Source of the DNA: an uncultured Bacteroides sp.
Lineage (GTDB): Bacteria > Bacteroidota > Bacteroidia > Bacteroidales > Bacteroidaceae
Length of the DNA stretch: 64,000 bases
Direction: 5' to 3'
Assembly (NCBI GenBank): GCA_949285075.1
Contig: CASDXF010000013.1
Span: forward strand, 1 to 64,000
A model generated the notes under the pieces. The model had not been told where the DNA came from. It searched no databases and saw only the letters and a program-made list of their open reading frames with translations. Positions 55,655 to 64,000 of the stretch are shown here, piece by piece. Within the stretch, counting starts at the first letter, position 1. Every line of letters starts with the position of its first letter. A program made the position numbers and the translations under genes.

Positions 55655-56836
55655 ATGAAGGAACGAGAAAGAAAACACGTGGCGCTATGGCAAGTCATGC
55701 GGCGGGAATGCAAACGATTGGTATCCCGCCCGCTTTACTTGTTCTGTATGGTTATCGCTCCGCTGTTTTGCTACATCTTCTTTACCACGCTAATGGGGTC
55801 CGGACTGCCGGAAAATCTACCCGCCGGAGTTGTGGATATGGACCAGTCCTCAACCTCACGTAACATTGTACGCAATCTGGACGCCTTCAGCCAAACAAAG
55901 GTCGCTGCACACTACAGTAACATAACCGACGCGCGCATAGCCATGCAAGAAGGGAAGATATACGGGTTCTTTTACATTCCCAAAGGTACTTCGGCCGAAG
56001 CGCAGAGCCAACGGCAACCTACCGTCTCGTTCTACACCAACTATTCTTACCTGATAGCCGGATCGTTGCTTTTTAGAGACATGAAGATGATGGCGGAACT
56101 GACTTCCGGAGCTGCCGCCCGGTCGGTACTGTACGCCAAAGGAGCTACGGAAAATCAAGCGATGGGATTCCTGCAACCAATCGTTATTGATACTCATCCA
56201 CTAAACAACCCGTGGCTGAACTACTCTGTATATCTTTGCAACACATTGATACCCGGAATACTAATGCTACTTATCTTTATGGTAACGGTGTATTCCATCG
56301 GAGTGGAAATCAAAGAGCGCACCGCCCGGGAGTGGCTTCGCATGAGCAATAACTCCATCTACATCGCCTTAGCGGGAAAGCTGCTACCTCACACAGTCGT
56401 ATTCTTCATCATGGGGACATTTTATAATGTATACCTGTACGGTTTCTTACACTTTCCCTGCAACAGCGGCATTTTGCCAATGCTATTCGCCACGCTTTGC
56501 CTCGTGTTGGCTTCGCAATGTTGCGGAGTAGTCATGATAGGCACGCTTCCCACGCTCCGCCTCGGGCTGAGTTTCGCTTCGCTATGGGGAGTCATTTCCT
56601 TCTCCATTTCCGGATTCTCTTTCCCGGTCATGGCGATGCACCCTACGCTGCAAGCCTTAAGCAATCTCTTCCCGCTACGCCATTACTTCCTGATATATGT
56701 AGACCAAGCGCTAAACGGATACAATATGGCCTACTCGTGGACAAACTACATGGCTCTGCTAATCTTTATGCTACTTCCATTCTTTGTAGTCCATCGATTG
56801 AAGGAAGCGTTAGTTTACTATAAATACATTCCCTAA
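55655..56836 (+). CDS. ABC-2 type transporter permease, first
   Basis: 393 residues. One N-terminal membrane helix, large periplasmic domain (about 50-190) with LPAGVVDMDQSSTSRNIVRNL, then five membrane helices with an ABC2_membrane_3 pattern (SFSISGFSFPVMAMHPTLQALSNLFPLRHYF). YhgE/YbhR-like. No ATPase gene is next to it. Confidence 0.9.
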   Translation: MKERERKHVALWQVMRRECKRLVSRPLYLFCMVIAPLFCYIFFTTLMGSGLPENLPAGVVDMDQSSTSRNIVRNLDAFSQTKVAAHYSNITDARIAMQEGKIYGFFYIPKGTSAEAQSQRQPTVSFYTNYSYLIAGSLLFRDMKMMAELTSGAAARSVLYAKGATENQAMGFLQPIVIDTHPLNNPWLNYSVYLCNTLIPGILMLLIFMVTVYSIGVEIKERTAREWLRMSNNSIYIALAGKLLPHTVVFFIMGTFYNVYLYGFLHFPCNSGILPMLFATLCLVLASQCCGVVMIGTLPTLRLGLSFASLWGVISFSISGFSFPVMAMHPTLQALSNLFPLRHYFLIYVDQALNGYNMAYSWTNYMALLIFMLLPFFVVHRLKEALVYYKYIP

Positions 56837-56838
56837 AA

Positions 56839-58095
56839 ATGAAACATATCAAGTTAAAGGACAAGGTAACGCAAGGCGTCAACGACCTGTTTTATATCTG
56901 GAAGCAAGAGTTTCAGACCACCTTCCGCGATCAAGGCGTACTGATTTTCTTTATTCTTGTCCCATTGGCTTATCCGTTAGTCTATAGTTTTATCTACAAT
57001 AATGAAGTGGTACGGGAAGTGCCCGCCATCGCAGTAGACGACTCGCATTCGTCGCTGAGCCGGGAATACCTGCGCAAAGTGGACGCTACTCCGGATATCG
57101 AGATTGTGTCACATTGCGCCGACATGGAAGAAGCGAAACTGATGCTGAAGGAACGCAAGGCCTATGGAGTCATATACATACCCTCGGACTTTAGCGACCG
57201 CATCGTTAAAGGAGAGCAAACGCAGGTCAGCATCTATTGCGACATGAGCGGACTGCTATACTATAAGTCAATGCTACTTGCCAATACGCAGGTCTCTTTA
57301 GCGATGAACGAAAAAATAAAGATAGCGCGAAGCGGAAACACGACGGAAAGGGAGGACGAAATTACCGCTTATCCTATCCGGTATGAGGAAGTCTCCATGT
57401 TCAATCCGGCTACGGGATTCGCTGCCTTCCTGATTCCGGCCGTGCTGATACTGATTATTCAGCAAACTCTCCTGTTAGGCATAGGCCTCTCCGCCGGAAC
57501 AGCCCGAGAGCAAAACCGCTTTAAAGACCTCGTCCCAATCAACCGGCATTACAACGGTACGCTACGCATCGTGTTGGGTAAGGGATTGAGCTATTTCATG
57601 GTCTACACGATAGTCTCCTTTTACATGCTCTGTATAGTCCCCAGACTATTCAGCCTGAACCAGATAGGCCAACCGGGAACATTAGCCCTATTCATACTGC
57701 CTTACTTGGCGGCCTGCATCTTCTTCGCCATGACCGCCTCCATCGCTATTCGCAACCGAGAGACGTGTATGCTGATTTTTGTATTCACCTCCCTCCCGCT
57801 GCTGTTCATCTCCGGCATCTCATGGCCGGGAGCCGCCATCCCTCCGTTTTGGCGATACGTGTCGTATCTGTTCCCGTCAACGTTCGGCATCAATGGCTTC
57901 GTAAAAATCAATAATATGGGAGCTACGCTGAACGAAGTCGCGTTTGAGTATAAATCCCTATGGCTGCAAGCCGGAATCTATTTCGTAACGACCTGCGTGG
58001 TATACAGATGGCAAATCATCACAAGCCGAAAGCACGCCATAGAAAAGTACCGGGAAATGAAGGCCAAGAAAGAGCTAAGAGCAAGCGCCACGTAA
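56839..58095 (+). CDS. ABC-2 type transporter permease, second
   Basis: 418 residues. Paralogue of the previous one, two bases after it: IAVDDSHSSLSREYLRKVD in the periplasmic domain, FISGISWPGAAIPPFWRYVSYLFPSTFGINGF in the membrane part. The pair should form a heterodimer working with HlyD and TolC. The energy source is not visible in the window. Confidence 0.9.
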   Translation: MKHIKLKDKVTQGVNDLFYIWKQEFQTTFRDQGVLIFFILVPLAYPLVYSFIYNNEVVREVPAIAVDDSHSSLSREYLRKVDATPDIEIVSHCADMEEAKLMLKERKAYGVIYIPSDFSDRIVKGEQTQVSIYCDMSGLLYYKSMLLANTQVSLAMNEKIKIARSGNTTEREDEITAYPIRYEEVSMFNPATGFAAFLIPAVLILIIQQTLLLGIGLSAGTAREQNRFKDLVPINRHYNGTLRIVLGKGLSYFMVYTIVSFYMLCIVPRLFSLNQIGQPGTLALFILPYLAACIFFAMTASIAIRNRETCMLIFVFTSLPLLFISGISWPGAAIPPFWRYVSYLFPSTFGINGFVKINNMGATLNEVAFEYKSLWLQAGIYFVTTCVVYRWQIITSRKHAIEKYREMKAKKELRASAT

Positions 58096-58134
58096 ATACG
58101 GCGTTAAGACAAAAATTCATCAATCATTATAGGC

Positions 58135-58200
58135 AAGTTCAGCCGCCCAGTTGGGTAAGTTCAGCCGCCCAGTTGGGTAAGTTCAGCCGCCCGCCCGGGT
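58135..58200. repeat. 22-bp tandem array, three units
   Basis: Units at 58135, 58157 and 58179: AAGTTCAGCCGCCC followed by AGTTGGGT; the last one ends GCCCGGGT. It starts 39 bases after the permease stop. Confidence 0.9.
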
Positions 58201-58306
58201 AAACGCAACAATGGAAGCCGTTGTTTATGGAATATTCGACAGAAGTAATAAGACCTCATCGGCCAGTTTCCCGGTTAGTCGCCCTAAAAGAGCGCAGGAT
58301 AAAAAA

Positions 58307-58352
58307 CTCCCTTGCCCACGTTCCTAAAAAAGGAATAAGGCAAGGGAGCTTT
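58307..58352. terminator. Two-way terminator between permease and barrel genes
   Basis: CTCCCTTGCC (58307-58316) pairs with GGCAAGGGAG (58339-58348), with CTTTTAT on the right and AAAAAA on the left, so it can end both the plus operon and the minus gene. Confidence 0.85.
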
Positions 58353-58371
58353 TATGATGAGAATATCAAAA

Positions 58372-59016
58372 TCAGAACTTATAGCCTACACCGATAGAGA
58401 AGTTTATGTTTCTGGGCGCACCGTCACCATCGGCCAACTTAACCAAGCCAAACTCTCCGTCCAATCCAACGAAGAACTTATCGAACTCATAGGCCACTCC
58501 TACTCCGAGACCAAAATCGAACCTCTTCATACCGAGCCCATCGTCACCATATAAGCTAACATCATTTTCCACTCCTAAATAATCGAAGATTTCCTCAGCC
58601 GAGTAACCGCCCAAATCTCCCGAAATATCCACTTTACACTTGCCCGCGATGCCCACGCCAATGTAGGGACCAAACTTAACGACAACGTTCTGATTGTCCA
58701 TTACGTTAAAGCGGACACCGGCCATTACCGGAATCTGCAAATACATCGGGTTGAACTTCGTAGTCGCCGTAATACCTTCCTCGCTGACCTCAGCCTTAGC
58801 TCCTTTCTGACTAAACATCAGTCCCGAGTGCAACGACCACAAATCAGTAAACTGGTACTCCGCACCAACACCCACATTGAAACCAACCCGCATGTCAGTT
58901 TCCATGTCACCGGTAAAGTTGCTCATGTTCATGCCCACTTTACCACTCCATGTTATCTGCGAATAAGAAACCACAGACACCAACGCGAACAGCGCTAAAA
59001 TCAAACCTTTTTTCAT
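58372..59016 (-). CDS. Small outer-membrane beta-barrel protein
   Basis: 214 residues. Signal peptide MKKGLILALFALVSVVSYSQ, then the porin-like pattern with WSGKVGMNMSNFTGD, about 8 alternating strands and an aromatic C-terminus (FSIGVGYKF), as in OmpX/PorT-like barrels of Bacteroidota. Function unknown. Confidence 0.87.
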   Translation of the reverse strand: MKKGLILALFALVSVVSYSQITWSGKVGMNMSNFTGDMETDMRVGFNVGVGAEYQFTDLWSLHSGLMFSQKGAKAEVSEEGITATTKFNPMYLQIPVMAGVRFNVMDNQNVVVKFGPYIGVGIAGKCKVDISGDLGGYSAEEIFDYLGVENDVSLYGDDGLGMKRFDFGLGVGVAYEFDKFFVGLDGEFGLVKLADGDGAPRNINFSIGVGYKF

Positions 59017-59289
59017 GTTACTTTAAATTTGCTTGCCTTCTCTTCCCTTAGTTAGCAATGTTTATAAAATTATGAAATAAATGCAGGGAAGTACCTCGTA
59101 TCCACCTAAGGTAGACAACGGAATGCATTTACACACTATCAACAAGTATCTACCGCAAATGTATCTGTTTTATTTTATAAAATGAAACTTATTATCATTC
59201 TTTTTTCTATTAGCGATTATTATTTACGTTGCAGAGGCTATAACGATACTCAACTCCCGCTTTTTCCTGCACAAGAACCTCCCGACTCT

Positions 59290-59339
59290 TGTACATCAAC
59301 AGAACGATTCATGTACAACAACTGAGCGGTTCTTGTACA
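59290..59339. repeat. 22-bp array with TGTACA cores, three units
   Basis: TGTACA at 59290, 59312 and 59334. Same spacing and flanks as 9409-9458. Confidence 0.8.
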
Positions 59340-59340
59340 T

Positions 59341-59410
59341 CACGGAATCGGAAAGACATACTCGAAAAGGCCTCTCAAAATAGACCCGAGCGAAATGTAA
59401 ACGACAGGAC
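59341..59410 (+). repeat. Dispersed repeat family 1 copy
   Basis: ACGGAATCGGAAAGACATAC, CTCGAAAAGGCCTCTCAAAA, then TAGACCCGAGCGAAATGTAA. The best-kept copy. A more decayed one follows at about 59588-59652. Confidence 0.75.
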
Positions 59411-59478
59411 TTATAGGCCCCAGTCGTCATTAGGAAATCGCCTTATTACCAACGCCTTATTACCCGTTCGAGAAACAG

Positions 59479-59544
59479 CCCCATTTCTCGCGAGCCACCG
59501 CCCTATTTCTCGCGAGCCGTAGGGCTGTCGCTCGCGAGCCGCAG
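59479..59544 (+). repeat. 22-bp tandem array (TCGCGA type), three units
   Basis: Units at 59479, 59501 and 59523, all with CTCGCGAGCC. Flanks as at 40985. Confidence 0.85.
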
Positions 59545-59784
59545 GGCAGGCTGACAAATAGAGAAGGACTAACGCCAGTCCTCCTCATCACGAAAACGGG
59601 AAACACGCCCGAAAAAAGCAAATCAAAAGGAGAACGGCAAAATTTAAGCGCCCTGATATTGAAAAGACAAAAAAAACACACCTTCCCTGAGAATGGCAAG
59701 GCCGGACGATAAGTGACTTTAGTATAAATAACGACGGCTTTAATGACACGTCCACCCCGCCTTTCCCAAAGAAGGGAACTACTT

Positions 59785-60007
59785 GGTAGCTACCAAGCGG
59801 ATGTAAAGGTAGCTACCAAGTGAATGTCAAGGTAGCTACCAAGTGAACGTCAAGGTAGCTACCAAGTAAATGTCAAGGTAGCTACCAAGTGAACGTCAAG
59901 GTAGCTACCAAGTGAATGTCAAGGTAGCTACCAAGTGAACGTCAAGGTAGCTACCAAGTGAACGTCAAGGTAGCTACCAAGTGAACGTCAAGGTAGCTAC
60001 CAAGTAG
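59785..60007. repeat. 23-bp tandem array, ten units (GGTAGCTACC type)
   Basis: The palindrome GGTAGCTACC occurs at 59785, 59808, 59831, 59854, 59877, 59900, 59923, 59946, 59969 and 59992, always 23 bp apart, with spacer AAGTGAACGTCAA or one- to three-base variants. A hairpin GGGTATATGG / CCATATACCC follows at 60059-60093. No gene in 59017-60149. Confidence 0.97.
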
Positions 60008-60149
60008 CGCTCGTTTCTCAAAGAAGAGGATTGGCGCGTTAGATACACGCGTCCGCACGGGTATATGGAGCCGTCCGTATGGCCCATATACCCTTTGCCG
60101 CGCGGGTACTCGCCTTAAATCATCATACGGTTAATTCGGGAATTTCTTC

Positions 60150-61775
<1,626 letters not shown>

Positions 61776-61826
61776 TTAGTTTTTTATGTCTCTGTATCTT
61801 AAATGCCAAAGACTAAAATTAGGCCG

Positions 61827-61834
61827 CGAAGGTA
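61827..61834 (-). promoter_or_regulatory. Candidate -7 element of the ABC-F gene
   Basis: Minus strand TACCTTCG, one base off TAnnTTTG, 57 bases before the ATG. No good -33 box. Confidence 0.4.
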
Positions 61835-61863
61835 GACATTTAAAACGAATAATCCCCTTACAG

Positions 61864-61896
61864 ATTGTGCCAATCTGACATAAATGCGTACCTTTG
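61864..61896 (+). promoter_or_regulatory. Promoter of grpE-dnaJ
   Basis: ATTG at 61864, 21 bases, TACCTTTG at 61889. The -7 box is a full match. No CIRCE-type inverted repeat is seen, so heat control by HrcA is not supported here. Confidence 0.6.
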
Positions 61897-61992
61897 CAAA
61901 GTTTTTCAAACAAAAAACATATTATGGCAAAGTTTTTGCACGGAGAAATGGCATATTAGAGTACATAAGAACATATAAAAACCTCAAACGAT

Positions 61993-62586
61993 ATGGATTC
62001 TAAAAAAGAAGAGAAAACAACAAAACAGCAACAGGCCGAAAAGGAAAAAAACATAAAGACAGAAGACCAACAATTTACAGAAACCGAACAAGAGAATAAA
62101 AAAGAGGCCGAACCCGCTTCAGAAAAAGAACTGGAGAAAGAATTAAAAGAGACGAAAGACGCCCTTGAAGAAATGAAGGACAAATATCTGAGACTTTCGG
62201 CGGAATTCGATAATTTCCGTAAACGCACGGTAAAGGAAAAAGCCGAACTGGTGCTGAACGGAGGAGAAAAAAGCATTAGCAGCATATTGCCGGTCATCGA
62301 TGACCTAGAAAGAGCCATCAAGACAATGGAAACAGCTACAGACGTAACGGCCGTAAAAGAAGGCGTAGAATTGATTTACAACAAATTCATCTCCATATTG
62401 GCGCAAAACGGCGTAAAAGCGATAGAGACGAAAGGACAGACGCTGAACACAGACTATCACGAGGCCATCGCCGTGATTCCATCCCCTAATGAAGAACAAA
62501 AAGGAAAGATTCTGGACTGCGTGCAAACGGGATACACATTAAATGAAAAAGTAATCCGCCACGCAAAGGTGGTTGTAGGAGAATAG
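61993..62586 (+). CDS. grpE: Nucleotide exchange factor GrpE
   Basis: 197 residues. Long, highly charged N-terminus (Glu/Lys-rich, to about 60), coiled coil, then the GrpE head with FDNFRKRTVKEKAEL and the end VIPSPNEEQKGKILDCVQTGYTLNEKVIRHAKVVVGE. Releases ADP from DnaK. dnaJ follows after 46 bases. Confidence 0.97.
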   Translation: MDSKKEEKTTKQQQAEKEKNIKTEDQQFTETEQENKKEAEPASEKELEKELKETKDALEEMKDKYLRLSAEFDNFRKRTVKEKAELVLNGGEKSISSILPVIDDLERAIKTMETATDVTAVKEGVELIYNKFISILAQNGVKAIETKGQTLNTDYHEAIAVIPSPNEEQKGKILDCVQTGYTLNEKVIRHAKVVVGE

Positions 62587-62632
62587 CACGATAAAGTAAA
62601 CAAGAGTGAAAGGTTTCAGTTTTTAAGATTTC

Positions 62633-63808
62633 ATGGCAGAAAAGAGAGATTACTACGAAGTGCTGGAGGTTTCTAAGACGGCCACGGCAGAAGAAATAAA
62701 GAAAGCGTACCGTAAGAAGGCGATTCAGTATCATCCGGACAAAAATCCGGGTGATAAAACAGCGGAAGAAAAATTCAAGGAAGCTGCAGAAGCGTACGAC
62801 GTACTGAGTAATCCTGAGAAACGCGCCCGTTATGACCAATTCGGACATGCCGGAGTAAGCGGAGCCGCAGGAAACGGAGGGCCGTTCGGTGGATTCGGAG
62901 GCGAAGGCATGTCAATGGACGACATATTCTCTATGTTCGGCGACATCTTTGGAGGCCGAGGAGGAGGCTTTAGCGGATTCGGAGGATTTGGCGGAGGAGG
63001 GAGCGCACAACAGCGCCGCTACCGAGGAAGCGACCTCCGGGTAAAAGTCAAACTGACTCTGAAAGAAATCTCTACGGGAGTTGAAAAAAAATTCAAACTG
63101 AAAAAATATGTTTCCTGCACCCATTGCCACGGTACGGGAGCTGAAGGTAACGGAAGTTCAGAAACGTGCCCTACATGTAAAGGCAGGGGTACGGTCATCC
63201 GCAACCAACAAACCATTCTTGGAACGATGCAGACCCGCACAACCTGTCCAACTTGCGGCGGAGAAGGAAAAATCATCAAGAACAAATGTAAAGAATGCAA
63301 CGGTGAAGGCATCGTCTACGGAGAAGAAGTAGTAACCGTCAAAATCCCCGCCGGAGTAGGCGAAGGAATGCAACTTACCATGAGCGGCAAGGGAAATGCC
63401 GGAAAACACAATGGAGTACCGGGGGATTTATTGATTTTAATAGAAGAAGAACCGCATCCTGATTTGATTCGCGATGAAAACGACTTAGTGTATAACTTAT
63501 TATTAGGATTTCCTACCGCAGCCCTAGGAGGAACCGTAGAAATACCAACCATCGACAGTAAGGTAAAGGTAAAAATAGAACCGGGAACACAACCGGGTAA
63601 GGTACTCAGACTGCGGAGCAAAGGGTTACCCAACGTCAATGGATACGGCAAAGGAGATTTATTAGTGAACGTCAGCATTTATGTGCCGGAAACACTAAAC
63701 AAGGACGAGAAAAGCATGCTAGAAAAAATGGAAGCCTCAGAAAACTTCAAACCAAGTTTAAGCATCAAAGAAAAAATATTCAAGAAATTCAGAAACCTTT
63801 TTGATTAA
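62633..63808 (+). CDS. dnaJ: Chaperone DnaJ
   Basis: 391 residues. J domain with HPDKNPGD (HPD at about 34-36), Gly/Phe-rich region (about 80-125), four zinc motifs [24 protein letters not shown] and CKECNGEG, and C-terminal substrate domains. Type I DnaJ, partner of DnaK. Same operon as grpE. Confidence 0.97.
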   Translation: MAEKRDYYEVLEVSKTATAEEIKKAYRKKAIQYHPDKNPGDKTAEEKFKEAAEAYDVLSNPEKRARYDQFGHAGVSGAAGNGGPFGGFGGEGMSMDDIFSMFGDIFGGRGGGFSGFGGFGGGGSAQQRRYRGSDLRVKVKLTLKEISTGVEKKFKLKKYVSCTHCHGTGAEGNGSSETCPTCKGRGTVIRNQQTILGTMQTRTTCPTCGGEGKIIKNKCKECNGEGIVYGEEVVTVKIPAGVGEGMQLTMSGKGNAGKHNGVPGDLLILIEEEPHPDLIRDENDLVYNLLLGFPTAALGGTVEIPTIDSKVKVKIEPGTQPGKVLRLRSKGLPNVNGYGKGDLLVNVSIYVPETLNKDEKSMLEKMEASENFKPSLSIKEKIFKKFRNLFD

Positions 63809-63934
63809 GCTTTCATAAAAGGACACCAAAAAGAGGCTTGAATGGTCTCTTTATTTTATACAGTCACTTTTATGGGAATGTGTTTAAACAAAAATGGCTC
63901 CTCTTAAAGGTTATAAATTGTAATAGTAATATGC

Positions 63935-63990
63935 GAAAGGGTCGTGTCAAGCTCTATCTTGAGTAATGGCACGACCCTTTCTTTAATCTT
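63935..63990 (+). terminator. Terminator after grpE-dnaJ
   Basis: GAAAGGGTCGTG (63935-63946) pairs with CACGACCCTTTC (63970-63981), followed by TTTAATCTTTT. It lies about 130 bases after the dnaJ stop; nothing else is seen in between. Confidence 0.8.
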
Positions 63991-64000
63991 TTAGGATGTT

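Noticed and set aside
59785-60007. CRISPR array
   Set aside because: Spacers are not unique: the 13 bases between palindromes are nearly the same each time, units are 23 bp, and no cas genes are present.

Overview
The window reads as a piece of a Bacteroides-type chromosome (order Bacteroidales). Three things point there. Promoters match the Bacteroidota pattern (TTTG, about 20 bases, TAnnTTTG). A capsule operon is led by upxY and upxZ. Housekeeping genes sit in neighbourhoods I know from Bacteroides: kdsB next to an M16 protein, folK and PBP1A; pyrB-pyrI-flavin reductase; pyrG-yidC-MATE; grpE-dnaJ beside an ABC-F gene. The species cannot be told from the sequence alone.

Layout. 1-6.5 kb (minus strand): end of an FAD oxidoreductase, a 14-repeat MORN protein, then an envelope/folate cluster (M16-like protein, kdsB, folK, PBP1A). 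7.2-9.3 kb (plus): pyrB, pyrI, flavin reductase. 9.6-32.0 kb (minus): one capsule locus read right to left. It starts with upxY, upxZ, a WecA/TagO-like initiating transferase, a Wzx flippase and a DegT aminotransferase. It continues with a GNAT/PLP-enzyme/ATP-grasp cassette, two HU-like/DUF4469 paralogues, a GT2, Wzy, an FrhB-like protein, a pyruvyl transferase-like protein, several GT4 genes and an acetyltransferase. It ends with Wza, a Wzc tyrosine kinase and a CpsB/YwqE phosphatase. 32.0-33.3 kb: a 196-bp segment between perfect 24-bp inverted repeats carries an outward-facing promoter and lies beside a tyrosine recombinase gene. This is a phase switch for the capsule, and in this assembly the promoter points away from upxY (OFF). 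33.6-40.9 kb: DUF3078 outer-membrane protein, pyrG, yidC, MATE pump. 41.3-45.7 kb: marR-tolC-emrA-emrB-like efflux operon. 46.1-49.7 kb: three surface lipoproteins between imperfect direct repeats. 50.1-53.0 kb: choloylglycine-hydrolase-family enzyme, ogt, mdh. 53.2-58.1 kb: TolC/HlyD/two ABC-2 permeases with no ATPase. 58.4-63.8 kb: beta-barrel protein, ABC-F protein, grpE, dnaJ.

The capsule locus is variable and partly broken. It has the invertible promoter; a GT4 gene split by a 12-cytosine tract, where losing one C would restore a 363-residue protein; a frameshifted acetyltransferase; a truncated zeta-toxin-like gene; a frameshifted small gene; a remnant of an aminotransferase C-terminus; and a GT2 gene with a sharp change in base composition.

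The most unusual pattern lies between genes. At least nine intergenic loci carry short tandem arrays with a period of exactly 22 or 23 bp, about two helical turns. Sequences differ between sets of arrays, but each unit is built on a palindromic core (GGTAGCTACC, TACCGGTA, TGTACA, TCGCGA, ACGTACGT). They mix with two further dispersed repeat families. I cannot assign them to any class I know.
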